A stretch of DNA of 64,000 bases from UBA1672 sp050633325 (lineage in GTDB: Bacteria; Pseudomonadota; Alphaproteobacteria; Micavibrionales; Micavibrionaceae), in assembly GCA_050633325.1 (NCBI GenBank), contig JBOEGH010000008.1:1-64000 (forward strand), read 5' to 3'. The notes beneath the pieces are model-generated. The model made no database searches and was not told where the DNA came from. It was given only the letters and a program-made list of their open reading frames with translations. Shown here in pieces: positions 17,839-27,326 of the stretch. The position numbers and the translations under genes were made by a program. The stretch's first letter is position 1. Each line of letters starts with the position of its first letter.

Positions 17839-18261
17839 TTATTTTCGATCGTCGTTTTGCCCCATACCAATTTTGGCATTGGCTTCGTCCGCCAACCTGA
17901 TCATCTCCTCACGCACTTCTTCACTACGCTTAAGATCTAACGCCCTACGCTCTTCATGCTCCTTAATGCGTTCCGGTGTCCAATGCGCCATATACTCATC
18001 ACATCGTCTATAAAACTCTTCTTTGCTTATTTCCTTAGCATCGTGGTTATTGCCATCCCTCATCAGCGCAAGATAATTATTATTACGCTCAATCCCTCTG
18101 GTTTTATAGTCTGGAGCTTCAGATATAATATCATTATTTAGCGCTGTGACAGCCGTACGAACAGGAATATCCCAATCAAACAAATAATATTTGTACTGGC
18201 ATATTTCTTCAAAACCTTCGACACGAACCGTGTCCGGCCATTCTTGATCAGCAAATTTCAT
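17839..18261 (-). CDS. Hypothetical protein, acidic/basic helical
   Basis: A 140-residue soluble protein that I do not recognise. The first half has several aromatic residues (CQYKYYLFDWDIPVRT); the second is highly charged and probably helical (MAHWTPERIKEHEERRALDLKRSEEVREEMIRLADEANAKIG). No signal peptide or motif is seen. It runs convergent with the SRP RNA and divergent from dnaX. Confidence 0.7.
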   Translation of the reverse strand: MKFADQEWPDTVRVEGFEEICQYKYYLFDWDIPVRTAVTALNNDIISEAPDYKTRGIERNNNYLALMRDGNNHDAKEISKEEFYRRCDEYMAHWTPERIKEHEERRALDLKRSEEVREEMIRLADEANAKIGMGQNDDRK

Positions 18262-18427
18262 AAAATTTCACCCTAGAAAATATGTAATTTTTTTAAAATT
18301 ATAAAGACAACATCTTAAAATTGCAAACATCCCCAAACCGCATAAAACGAAATAAATAACGGAAATAAAACGTCTTTTATCTGTGCTTTTCCTTGCACAC
18401 GGCATGAATTCATTTTACAAATAAATC

Positions 18428-20191
18428 ATGTCTGAACAAGAAAAAGCCTATCGCGTATTAGCACGCAAATACCGTCCGCAAAACTTTGACGAGTTGATCG
18501 GCCAAGATACTTTGGTGCGAACTTTAAAAAATGCAATTACATCAGGACGGGTTGCCCATGCATTTATGCTGACCGGTGTGCGTGGGGTTGGTAAAACTAC
18601 TACCGCACGAATAATCGCAAAGGCATTAAATTACAAAGGCCCTGATGGCACATCTGATCCGACAACCTCGAATACTGAAGATTGCCCAGTTTGTAAGGCA
18701 ATATCCGAAGATCGTCACCCAGATGTCATCGAAATGGATGCCGCCAGCCGTACTGGCGTAGACGATATCCGTGAAATACTTGATGGTGTGCGTTATGCCC
18801 CGACTGAGGCGCGCTATAAAATTTACGTGATTGACGAGGTGCATATGCTCTCTAAAAACGCGTTTAATGCTTTGCTTAAAACTTTGGAAGAACCACCGGA
18901 ACATGTGAAATTTATTTTCGCTACTACTGAAATCCGTAAAGTCCCGATAACCGTTTTATCACGTTGTCAAAGGTTTGACCTGCAACGCATTGATGTCGAC
19001 GTACTAAGCCAGCATTTTACAAACATATGTGATTTAGAAAAATTCAAAGCCGAAGAAGATGCGATTTCAATGATTGCGCGCGCGGCTGATGGCTCAGTTC
19101 GTGACGGGTTGAGCTTGCTAGACCAAGCAATGGCATTATCAGATGATAAGATCACGGCACAACAGATACAAGATATGCTGGGGCTGGCCGATCGTGCACA
19201 AAATCTTGATTTATTAGAAAATGCGCTGGGCGGTAATATGAAAGGTGCACTGGATATTATGGATCACATCCATAAAAATGGTGGCGCACCATCTGTGATT
19301 ATCCAAGATTTACTGGACCTTACCCATCTATTAACAAAATTCCGCGCAGTTCCTGATTTAGACGATGTGAATAAAAGCCTTTCCGCAGATCAACTTGTAC
19401 GTGCCAAAGAGTTATCACAAAAAATATCAATGCCATCATTAAGCAAAACATGGCAAATACTGTTAAAAGGATTGAACGAGATTAACACCGCACCAAATCC
19501 ACAAAACGCCGCCGAAATGGTAATTATCCGTTTGGCATACGCCGCTGATCTACCTGATCCGGGTGATTTGGTTAAACGTTTAAAAAATCAATCTAACAAC
19601 TCTGCTGCTGCGCAACCATCCACGCCTGCAACAGGAACTAATAACGGTGCATCTACCGCTACATCTTCTGTTCACACACAGGATTTTTCTGCGCCAATAC
19701 CACCAACAGGCGGGTCTGTGCAAGCAAACGCAAACGGAAGACCGCAAGAAGTAGCACAAGCAACACCCGTATTATCTATAGTTCCACAGCCAATAACAGA
19801 AATAAAAACAATCGAAGATATGGTTGCGTTACTGGAACAAAACAAAGAAATATTACTATCCAGCCAACTTCATTCCTTTGCACATCCTATTAAGCTAGAA
19901 AAAGGTCGTTTCGAATTCAGACAACAAGAAGGCGCACTTCCTGATCTATCACAACGACTAACCCGCGTTCTAAAAGATATTACAGGTGACCATTGGGTAA
20001 TAGTAGTTTCAACAAACGGAAAAGGTGCACCTACCCTATATGAGTTAGAAGAAGCAAAACGTTTACAAGAATTAGCCGACGTGGCAAAAATGCCAATGAT
20101 AGATAACATATTAAAAATATTCCCCGATGCACAATTATCAAAAATTCTGCGAATAGAGGAAAATGAAACAGAAATAGAGACACAAAATTAA
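18428..20191 (+). CDS. dnaX: DNA polymerase III subunits gamma and tau
   Basis: The clamp-loader ATPase of the replisome, 587 residues. Seen: RKYRPQNFDELIGQ, Walker A GVRGVGKTTTARI (about 51), Walker B VIDEVHMLS (about 137), sensor FATTEIRKVP, then the collar region and a Pro/Ser/Thr/Ala linker (about 395-460) before the C-terminal tau-like domain. The usual four-cysteine zinc module is reduced to two (CPVC), a change also known in other alphaproteobacteria. It is followed 39 nt later by ybaB, the standard order. The start at 18428 gives the expected N-terminus. Confidence 0.96.
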   Translation: MSEQEKAYRVLARKYRPQNFDELIGQDTLVRTLKNAITSGRVAHAFMLTGVRGVGKTTTARIIAKALNYKGPDGTSDPTTSNTEDCPVCKAISEDRHPDVIEMDAASRTGVDDIREILDGVRYAPTEARYKIYVIDEVHMLSKNAFNALLKTLEEPPEHVKFIFATTEIRKVPITVLSRCQRFDLQRIDVDVLSQHFTNICDLEKFKAEEDAISMIARAADGSVRDGLSLLDQAMALSDDKITAQQIQDMLGLADRAQNLDLLENALGGNMKGALDIMDHIHKNGGAPSVIIQDLLDLTHLLTKFRAVPDLDDVNKSLSADQLVRAKELSQKISMPSLSKTWQILLKGLNEINTAPNPQNAAEMVIIRLAYAADLPDPGDLVKRLKNQSNNSAAAQPSTPATGTNNGASTATSSVHTQDFSAPIPPTGGSVQANANGRPQEVAQATPVLSIVPQPITEIKTIEDMVALLEQNKEILLSSQLHSFAHPIKLEKGRFEFRQQEGALPDLSQRLTRVLKDITGDHWVIVVSTNGKGAPTLYELEEAKRLQELADVAKMPMIDNILKIFPDAQLSKILRIEENETEIETQN

Positions 20192-20230
20192 AATACCAAT
20201 ATGATTACCAGATAAAAAAGGAATAATGAC

Positions 20231-20548
20231 ATGATGAACTTTCAAAAAATGATGAAACAAGCACAAGAAATGCAATACAAATTGCAAGAAGTGCAAGAAA
20301 AGCTAAAAGACATAAATATCGAAGCTGAATCAGGTGGCGGTCTTATAACTGTAACTATGTCTTGTTCAGGTAAAGTGGTTGGAATTAACATCGATGACAG
20401 CCTTCTATCATCTGATAAAGAAACTCTGGAAGATCTAATAACTGCGGCCATGAACAATGCGAATGATACAAAAGAAGCACGCATAAAAAGCGAAACCAAA
20501 AATTTGATGGAAGGTATCGATCTTCCTACAGGTGGTATGGCTGGTTAA
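20231..20548 (+). CDS. ybaB: YbaB/EbfC nucleoid-associated protein
   Basis: A 105-residue DNA-binding dimer. The family pattern is clear: MMNFQKMMKQAQEMQYKLQ, then GGGLITVTMSCSGKVVGINID, then a helical C-terminus ending in a glycine-rich tail. It follows dnaX by 39 nt and very probably shares its transcript. Translation may start at either of the first two ATGs (20231 or 20234). recR, which normally follows, is not here. Confidence 0.93.
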   Translation: MMNFQKMMKQAQEMQYKLQEVQEKLKDINIEAESGGGLITVTMSCSGKVVGINIDDSLLSSDKETLEDLITAAMNNANDTKEARIKSETKNLMEGIDLPTGGMAG

Positions 20549-20594
20549 TTAACACCAAAACTAAACCTAAATCCAAAATAAAGAGGCTCATGAA

Positions 20595-21380
20595 ATGCGC
20601 ATAGCAACATGGAATATAAACTCTGTTCGTCTTCGTGCGCCTTTACTGCTCCGTTTAATGGAAGAAGCAAATCTAGACGTAATATGCCTTCAGGAAACAA
20701 AAACCCCTGATGAGCATTTCCCATTAGATGTGATAAAAGAAGCAGGATACGAGCATATCCATTTCAATGGCATGAAAAGCTATAACGGTGTTGCTATAAT
20801 CTCACGTGTACCCTTTGAAAACCCACAAATCTACACTCGTGTAGGCAAAGATGATTGTCGTCATATTTCTGTGAAATTCAATGATTTTGAACTGCACAAC
20901 ATCTACATCCCCGCAGGTGGCGATGAGCCGGACAGAACGATAAATGAAAAATTCGGACATAAATTAGACTTCATAGATGAAATGTCTGACTTTTTCGAAA
21001 ATAAATACACAAGTGACAAGCCGCTTATGGTCGTTGGAGATTTCAACATCGCACCACAAGAACACGATGTATGGTCGCATAAACAGCTTTTAAAGGTCGT
21101 ATCCCATACACCTATAGAGATTGAACGACTAAGCAAAATGCAAAAATCCCTAGACTGGACAGATGCCAGTCGTCACTTCGTTCCTGATGAGGAAAAATGC
21201 TATACTTGGTGGTCATACAGAAGTCGTGATTGGAAAAAATCAAATCGTGGACGTAGGTTAGATCACATGTGGGTCACACCACCACTGCATTCAAAATTAT
21301 CAAGCCACGAGATATTATCCGATTTCCGTGGTTGTGAAAAACCAAGCGACCACGCACCGGTTGTTATCACACTAAAATAA
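20595..21380 (+). CDS. xth: Exodeoxyribonuclease III
   Basis: An AP endonuclease and 3'-5' exonuclease of base-excision repair, 261 residues. It shows ATWNINSVRLR, the metal-binding QETK, NIYIPAGG, VVGDFNIAPQEHDVW, TWWSYR, RRLDHMWVT and the closing SDHAPVV with its catalytic His. All active-site residues I know for the family are present. It sits 46 nt after ybaB, in the place where recR would usually be, with GAGG before the ATG. Confidence 0.96.
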   Translation: MRIATWNINSVRLRAPLLLRLMEEANLDVICLQETKTPDEHFPLDVIKEAGYEHIHFNGMKSYNGVAIISRVPFENPQIYTRVGKDDCRHISVKFNDFELHNIYIPAGGDEPDRTINEKFGHKLDFIDEMSDFFENKYTSDKPLMVVGDFNIAPQEHDVWSHKQLLKVVSHTPIEIERLSKMQKSLDWTDASRHFVPDEEKCYTWWSYRSRDWKKSNRGRRLDHMWVTPPLHSKLSSHEILSDFRGCEKPSDHAPVVITLK

Positions 21381-21385
21381 AAATA

Positions 21386-22267
21386 TCACAGTTTCTTATG
21401 TGACATATATTTAATGTCTTGGGGTACACTTTTAGGCAAAGTATTTTGATATTCTTTTGCAGATACAATTTCACCAACAGCCAATACAGGCCCTACTTTT
21501 CCACCTTCATGCAAAACGGCAACATAACTTAGATCTTGTGCACTTGATGATGCCATAGAGGTCAATTCATCCAATGATACGCTCATACTAATCTTATTTC
21601 CTGTCCAATGCCCTATATTCATCATCGATAAAACAGGGCGAATGAAATACGGATCAGCTCCAACTTTTTTAACAAAGGGTACGCTTTGATTTTTGCTAAG
21701 TTTTTCCCTCATATCATCGGTCAAAGACACATCGGCATCAACATATAGGCTTGTTTTACCACCTTGAGAAGGCATATAAGCAAATAGAATAATGTCCCCA
21801 TATCCTACTTCTGACTTTATATCAGGTATAGAAACATCCAACATATTATCATGTATTTCCATGGAAATGGGCTCAACCTTATCTGTTTTACTAATCGAAA
21901 CCGCCGGCATTATATCTTTATAAAAAGCATCCCAACGGCCATTAACAATCAAAGGTGATGAGTGAAACATATTTGATATACGAAATTTATCCGTATAAAT
22001 ATCATGGCGTTCATTACAAAATTGATGGGAAAAAGTCTTTGCAGAACCCTTGTTGTCAAACCAAGTTCTGCAATTTATAACAATAATGTCATCTTCGTTT
22101 TGAAGTATATTTTTAAGTGAATCTTGAACCATCACATCACTAGAGCACGAATTTCTACCGAAAAATTCTATCACTGTTGTACTAGACGCAGGCGTAGAAA
22201 ACCCTGATATACCAATTGATACCAACGATATTGATAAACAGGTTCTAACTAAGTCTCTACAAAACAT
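21386..22267 (-). CDS. DUF1223-like secreted thioredoxin-fold protein
   Basis: 293 residues with a signal peptide (to about FSTPASS). The start of the mature part, VIEFFGRNSCSSDVMVQDSL, matches the DUF1223 entry, normally VELFTSQGCSSCPPAD; here the second cysteine of the CxxC is replaced, so only one remains. Later segments (CRTWFDNKGSAKTFSHQFCNERHDIY, SSPLIVNGRWDAFY) also fit the family. Function is unknown and loss of the redox pair suggests it does not act as a disulfide oxidoreductase. It lies convergent with xth, 5 nt apart. Confidence 0.7.
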   Translation of the reverse strand: MFCRDLVRTCLSISLVSIGISGFSTPASSTTVIEFFGRNSCSSDVMVQDSLKNILQNEDDIIVINCRTWFDNKGSAKTFSHQFCNERHDIYTDKFRISNMFHSSPLIVNGRWDAFYKDIMPAVSISKTDKVEPISMEIHDNMLDVSIPDIKSEVGYGDIILFAYMPSQGGKTSLYVDADVSLTDDMREKLSKNQSVPFVKKVGADPYFIRPVLSMMNIGHWTGNKISMSVSLDELTSMASSSAQDLSYVAVLHEGGKVGPVLAVGEIVSAKEYQNTLPKSVPQDIKYMSHKKL

Positions 22268-22292
22268 ATAATACCTTTAAGTTACTACCACT

Positions 22293-22445
22293 CTAAAAAT
22301 CAGAGCACCGCCCATTAACTTCCCAATCACCAAACCTTGTTGGCTCAGGTCTGTTTTCAAAGCCGCCAAACTCTTCTTCTTTGTCCTTTTCAGGCAAAGT
22401 TTTCGGTTTATCTTCCATAACAGGGGTTGGTTTTTTCGTGTCCAT
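22293..22445 (-). CDS. DUF1674/SdhAF4-type protein
   Basis: A 50-residue protein whose C-terminus, RPEPTRFGDWEVNGRCSDF, is the hallmark of the DUF1674 family, related to the mitochondrial factor SDHAF4 that helps flavinated SdhA assemble. The first part is low-complexity and charged. I use the ATG at 22445; the open frame extends to a TTG at 22493 that would overlap the divergent rsmB start. No sdh genes are in the window. Confidence 0.85.
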   Translation of the reverse strand: MDTKKPTPVMEDKPKTLPEKDKEEEFGGFENRPEPTRFGDWEVNGRCSDF

Positions 22446-22480
22446 GATTAATAGTAGAATAAAACAGATTGATCGAGCAA

Positions 22481-23866
22481 ATGAATTTATCAAAAAACAA
22501 TGAAAATACTACCGCAATACAAGGTGATCTTTTAGAAGATCACCAAGATATGACATCAGACGAAAATGATATATTGCTCGCCCGCAAAGTTGCGTTGGAA
22601 ATGCTTAGTAACGTAGTGGATAGACGCAATGCTCTTGATGTCACCCTCGACAACTCTGATGATTTTGCAAATCTTCCTCAACGACAACGCGCATTTACAA
22701 GAATGTTGTTAACAACAACATTACGTCGTTTGGGTCAAATTGACGATCTTATTACCTTTGCGCAAAACCGCCCTGATGATTTAAAGACACCGGTAATACG
22801 CAATATATTACGCCTTGGTGTCACACAATTATTCTTTATGGTTGTTCCCGACCACGCCAGCGTCGATACATCGGTTCAACTAGCAGAAGAAATGGGCATG
22901 GGACGACAAAAAGGATTTGTGAACGCCATCCTACGCAAACTAAGCCGTGAAGGCGCAGAACGTATCCAAAGCCAAGATGCAGGGCGATTAAACACCCCGC
23001 AATGGTTACTGGCAATGTGGGTTGAGGATTACGGTTTAAATACTGCAGGACAAATCACAGAAGCCAATATGTGCGAAGCACCACTGGATATCACAATAAA
23101 ATCCGTTGATGATCGCGCCTATTGGGGAAATGCTTTACAAGCATCAGAGCTTACAACGGGGACATTACGCCGTTTGAACGGTGGAAATATTCGTGAAATG
23201 GAAGGTTTTGACGATGGTAAATGGTGGATACAAGATGCCGCCGCCGCAATACCTGCAACGTTATTCGGTGACATAAAAGGACAAAATGTAGTTGATATGT
23301 GCGCCGCCCCGGGTGGTAAAACATTGCAACTTGCCGCCATGGGTGCAAACGTAACTGCAATTGATCGTTCGGCAAAACGTTTGCAAAGATTACAAGAAAA
23401 CCTCGAACGTGTTGATTTAGAAAATCAGGTAAAAATAGAAGTATCAGACGCTGCGGCTTGGAAAACAACTGATCCTGTCAATTTTATTTTACTAGATGCA
23501 CCATGTTCCGCGACAGGAACAATACGTCGACATCCTGATACAGGATATCTTAAATCACCAAAAGACATCACAGGACTAATGTCAATTCAGGAACGACTGA
23601 TAAATCATGCCTCTCAAATAATCGAAGTTGGTGGAATAATAATATATTGCACTTGTTCCTTGCAAAAGGATGAAGGGGAAAAACAAATAGATAACTTCCT
23701 CAAAAACCATCCGAACTTTGAACGCGTAGCAATACAATCACAAGAAGTCGGTAAATACGACGAACTGATAAATGATAAAGGTGATCTACGTATATTGCCT
23801 TATCACCTTTCTGCTCAAGGTGGAATGGACGGGTTTTTCGTATCTCGTTTAAAGCGCATAAATTAA
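22481..23866 (+). CDS. rsmB: 16S rRNA (cytosine-967-C5) methyltransferase
   Basis: It methylates C967 of 16S rRNA. 461 residues: an N-terminal NusB-like helical domain (about 35-170) and a C-terminal Rossmann methyltransferase domain with VDMCAAPGGKTLQLA, the proline-cysteine motif LLDAPCSATGTIRRHPD and the catalytic CTCSLQKDEGE. I start at the ATG at 22481, since the upstream TTG at 22469 has no ribosome site. It is divergent from the DUF1674 gene with a gap of about 35 nt, and is followed by rpe. Confidence 0.95.
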   Translation: MNLSKNNENTTAIQGDLLEDHQDMTSDENDILLARKVALEMLSNVVDRRNALDVTLDNSDDFANLPQRQRAFTRMLLTTTLRRLGQIDDLITFAQNRPDDLKTPVIRNILRLGVTQLFFMVVPDHASVDTSVQLAEEMGMGRQKGFVNAILRKLSREGAERIQSQDAGRLNTPQWLLAMWVEDYGLNTAGQITEANMCEAPLDITIKSVDDRAYWGNALQASELTTGTLRRLNGGNIREMEGFDDGKWWIQDAAAAIPATLFGDIKGQNVVDMCAAPGGKTLQLAAMGANVTAIDRSAKRLQRLQENLERVDLENQVKIEVSDAAAWKTTDPVNFILLDAPCSATGTIRRHPDTGYLKSPKDITGLMSIQERLINHASQIIEVGGIIIYCTCSLQKDEGEKQIDNFLKNHPNFERVAIQSQEVGKYDELINDKGDLRILPYHLSAQGGMDGFFVSRLKRIN

Positions 23867-24014
23867 ATTACAACCATCCATAAATAACTATCCTGTGGAT
23901 ATCTCGTGTATAACATGGTATATTTATTGTGTAATTTTCTCTAATTACGCTTCTTTGATTCGTTTTTCCAATTATAAATTATTTATAATACCCATTACTT
24001 AGTGAGTATCTAAT

Positions 24015-24683
24015 ATGTCCTCTACCCCAAATATCCGTATTGCACCATCTATACTATCAGCCGACTTCTCTAAATTAGGTGAGGAAGTATCCGCCATTGA
24101 TAAAGCGGGGGCAGAATACATCCATATAGATGTTATGGATGGTCATTTTGTGCCAAACCTAACTTTTGGCGCGCCAGTGGTAAAGGCCATACGTAAATGT
24201 ACGAAAAAGACATTTGATGTTCATTTAATGATCTCACCTGTAGATTACCTTATCGATGATTTCGTAGATGCAGGATCAGACATAATAACCGCCCATGTAG
24301 AGGCAGGCCCTCATTTACATCGCACCTTACAACATATTAAGGCAAAAGGCGTAAAAGCAGGCGTATCCTTAAACCCTCATACGCCTATTGAGTCCATAAA
24401 GCATGTCATGGATATGGTTGACCTTATTTTAATTATGACTGTAAATCCCGGCTTTGGCGGACAAAGCTTTATCCCTGTACTGGATAAAATATCAGAAGCC
24501 CGAAAAATGATTAATGCAACAGGCCGTGATATCGATTTACAAGTTGATGGCGGTGTAAATCCACAAACCGCAAAACAAGTAATTACCGCTGGTGCTAATG
24601 TTCTTGTTGCCGGAACAGCAGTATTTAAAGACGGCCCCGAAAAATATGCAGAAAACATAAAAGCTCTAAGACCCTCAAACTAA
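24015..24683 (+). CDS. rpe: Ribulose-phosphate 3-epimerase
   Basis: Interconverts ribulose-5-phosphate and xylulose-5-phosphate in the pentose phosphate pathway. 222 residues, normal length, TIM barrel. Family signatures: IAPSILSADFSKLG, HIDVMDGHFVPNLTFG with catalytic Asp and metal ligands, FDVHLMI, VNPGFGGQSFI, and DGGVNPQTA with the second catalytic Asp. It lies between rsmB and the heparinase-like gene, all rightward, with 27 nt to the latter. Confidence 0.97.
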   Translation: MSSTPNIRIAPSILSADFSKLGEEVSAIDKAGAEYIHIDVMDGHFVPNLTFGAPVVKAIRKCTKKTFDVHLMISPVDYLIDDFVDAGSDIITAHVEAGPHLHRTLQHIKAKGVKAGVSLNPHTPIESIKHVMDMVDLILIMTVNPGFGGQSFIPVLDKISEARKMINATGRDIDLQVDGGVNPQTAKQVITAGANVLVAGTAVFKDGPEKYAENIKALRPSN

Positions 24684-24710
24684 AACCCAACTTTCGAAAG
24701 AGAGAGAACC

Positions 24711-26348
24711 ATGCCTCTTCATCTAATTAATACTCTTAAAAGCAAAGCAGGAGACTTTGCCTATAACAGTTTTCTTTATAATTGGAGTTTACAAGAAGGA
24801 ACACCTGATCGACTAATCGCGCGTCCTATTGATCCGTGGCCCGGTGATGCACAAAAGGCTCAAGATTTGCTAAATGCTGCTGGCGTTGGTGATCGTACTG
24901 GTGCTCAATGGTTCGAGGAATGGTGGAGCCCAGAAGGAACAGATGAAATATGGTTATCTCATATGCACAGTTTTGACTGGCTGCGTGATTTACGAACATT
25001 AGACGGCGCACTGGCACGCGAACAAGGCCGCCTAATGATAGAAAGCTGGATCAATAAATATGGCAGTTGGGAATCACAAAGTTGGCGTACAGATTTAATA
25101 GGCCGACGCATTTCTATGTGGATTTGCCATTATGATTTTTTCTGCGCAAATTCTACAGAAGAGTTCGAAGATTTATTCTTGTCCTCAATAGTAAAGCAAA
25201 CAAAACATCTAAGTAATGCGCTTACTCGTTCATATAATTTTTCGGCTATTGCAACTTTAGAAGCAATAAAAGGATTGCTTTACGCGGCAATATCCATTGA
25301 AGGACATGAAAAATGGATTGAACAGGCCTTAACCAGCCTTGAAAATACGCTAAATGCACAAATTTTGCCTGATGGCGGGCATATATCACGTAATCCTGAA
25401 ACATTGTTAAATGCTTTAGAGCTGTTAGTAGATATGAGAACCGCATTAAGCACAGGCGGATACCCTATTCCTGAATTTGTTACCAAGACTATTGATAATA
25501 TGAGCAGCGCTCTACGTCTATTCCGTTATCGTGATCGAAAATTTGGGTTATTTCACGGATCACAAGAAGGCAACATAACAGAAATAGATTCCATACTCGC
25601 GCAGGCAGGAACACATAAGCCGACAAAAACCAGTCTTGAGAATACAGGCTTTGAGCGTTTGGAATGCGGCCGATCTTTACTGGTCATGGATACTGGCAGA
25701 TCACAAAGAACGCCAAACGATAAAAATGCACATGCTGCCCCTCTTGCTTTTGAATTTTCTTACGGTAAAGAGCGAATAATTACCTCTTGTGGTTCACATC
25801 CGACATCTAAACAATGGCAAGATGCGCTACGCTCTACCGCTGCGCATAGTACAGGATGTCTTGATTACCGTAATGCATGTGAAATAAAGAAAAACGGTCA
25901 TTTTGAGCGCAAAGCAACAAACTGTACCTTACAACGTGAAGATACAAAAGACGCCAGCTTGTTAATCGCCTCTCACGATGGTTATGTTTCTTTAAATGGT
26001 ATTACCCATACAAGAAAACTATATCTTGCAGACGAAGGGCATGACTTACGCGGGCAAGATAATTTCAACTGCGCATTCGAACTGATATGTCCTGTTGAAA
26101 CTGCTATAAGATTTCACCTACATCCTAATGTTGCTGCATCATTAATAAACGATGGTGAAGAGGTTCTTTTACGAATACCAGGCGGAATGGGCTTTAAATT
26201 CTCCAGATCCTCTGGGATGCTTGCACTAGAAGACAGCATGTATCTAGGTAATGGCACGACACCACAAAAAACGAAACAAATTGTTATATACGGACAAATG
26301 GCAGAAGATGAAGCGTGCATAAAATGGGCGCTAAAACGCGAAAATTAA
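24711..26348 (+). CDS. Heparinase II/III family protein
   Basis: A 545-residue protein with a helical N-terminal toroid (about 1-290; WSLQEGTPDRLIARPIDPWPG, GRRISMWICHYDFF) and a beta-rich C-terminal domain from about 300 (FEFSYGKERIITSCGSHPTS, AHSTGCLDY, GHDLRGQDNF). This is the two-domain plan of heparinase II/III-like lyases that are common next to rsmB and rpe in alphaproteobacteria. The substrate in this group is not known. The His and Tyr positions resemble lyase sites (TAAHST, CLDYRN). There is no signal peptide. GAGAG precedes the ATG. Confidence 0.85.
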   Translation: MPLHLINTLKSKAGDFAYNSFLYNWSLQEGTPDRLIARPIDPWPGDAQKAQDLLNAAGVGDRTGAQWFEEWWSPEGTDEIWLSHMHSFDWLRDLRTLDGALAREQGRLMIESWINKYGSWESQSWRTDLIGRRISMWICHYDFFCANSTEEFEDLFLSSIVKQTKHLSNALTRSYNFSAIATLEAIKGLLYAAISIEGHEKWIEQALTSLENTLNAQILPDGGHISRNPETLLNALELLVDMRTALSTGGYPIPEFVTKTIDNMSSALRLFRYRDRKFGLFHGSQEGNITEIDSILAQAGTHKPTKTSLENTGFERLECGRSLLVMDTGRSQRTPNDKNAHAAPLAFEFSYGKERIITSCGSHPTSKQWQDALRSTAAHSTGCLDYRNACEIKKNGHFERKATNCTLQREDTKDASLLIASHDGYVSLNGITHTRKLYLADEGHDLRGQDNFNCAFELICPVETAIRFHLHPNVAASLINDGEEVLLRIPGGMGFKFSRSSGMLALEDSMYLGNGTTPQKTKQIVIYGQMAEDEACIKWALKREN

Positions 26349-26435
26349 ATTAGCAATTTCTAATTTTGTGGCATTACTTCACCATAATCCCTATAGTGTA
26401 GCTAATTTTATATTATACTAGGGTTTAAATCTGTA

Positions 26436-27284
26436 ATGCTTGCGTTAAATAAGAGTAGCTATAACTGTCTAATGGATGCCTTTAAGCGTGCAGAAACCAT
26501 AGTAAACGAACCTGATGTTATCGCCGAATTTAAAGAAGCTCTGGAAAGTAACGCCTTTAAACGTCGCCATATAAAGACCGAAGCAATCTACGGACAGAAC
26601 GAAACCATCGCATATGAAATTTTATCTCGCCCGAATAATGGCGAAAAATCATTCTCTATTGGTCATCTGTCACAATTAAGCTACGAACTGGACATAGCAA
26701 GAGAATTTGACGCACTAACCTGCTCTAATGCGTTAAAAGTTGCAGAGGAATCACCACTTACGCGGCCAATTACATTAAATATCTCTGTTGATTCTGCTCT
26801 ATCTTATAATTTTTGGGGGTTTTTAGGCGCGAAAATTGAAAAATTTGAACCTGAAGATATAATTTTTGAAATTTTAGAAAATGACGTTGATGTGAACGCA
26901 GACATCACACATTTAAAAAACTTTCAAGACCGTGGATACCGTTTTGCATTGGATGATTTCTCTATCGGTCAAGATCATGAAAATCGTTTAAGTGTTTTTG
27001 GAGATCTGGTAGATTTTATAAAAATTGATGGCCCGTTTGTTCGTGCTGGCCTAGGTGACGAAGACACAGAATTCACCAAAGAGCAATTTGATACAACAAT
27101 TCAACGATTAAGAGATGACTACCCAAATAGTAAACTAATCGCAGAGCGTGTTAATAACCGCGAAGAGGCACAATACCTATTCGATATGGGATTTTCAGGT
27201 GTTCAGGGCTGGGATCTAAAAGAACAAGACTTCGCTCCCGATATAGATACCAAACCCTACGAGGATGAATCATTAGACATATAG
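26436..27284 (+). CDS. EAL-domain protein (putative cyclic di-GMP phosphodiesterase)
   Basis: A 282-residue stand-alone EAL protein without sensor or GGDEF domain. Residues expected in the metal and ligand site can be matched: Glu in YEIL (in place of EAL), Asn in LNIS, Glu in FEILEND, Asp-Asp in LDDFSIG (usually DDFGTG), Lys in FIKID, Glu in AERVN, and Gln in GVQGW. It may hydrolyse cyclic di-GMP, or have become a binding protein because motif 1 and loop 6 differ. It is cytosolic. It lies between the heparinase-like gene and radA, rightward. Confidence 0.8.
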   Translation: MLALNKSSYNCLMDAFKRAETIVNEPDVIAEFKEALESNAFKRRHIKTEAIYGQNETIAYEILSRPNNGEKSFSIGHLSQLSYELDIAREFDALTCSNALKVAEESPLTRPITLNISVDSALSYNFWGFLGAKIEKFEPEDIIFEILENDVDVNADITHLKNFQDRGYRFALDDFSIGQDHENRLSVFGDLVDFIKIDGPFVRAGLGDEDTEFTKEQFDTTIQRLRDDYPNSKLIAERVNNREEAQYLFDMGFSGVQGWDLKEQDFAPDIDTKPYEDESLDI

Positions 27285-27326
27285 AATTACTATTGATGAT
27301 AAATTTATATAACGTATGATCTCAAT

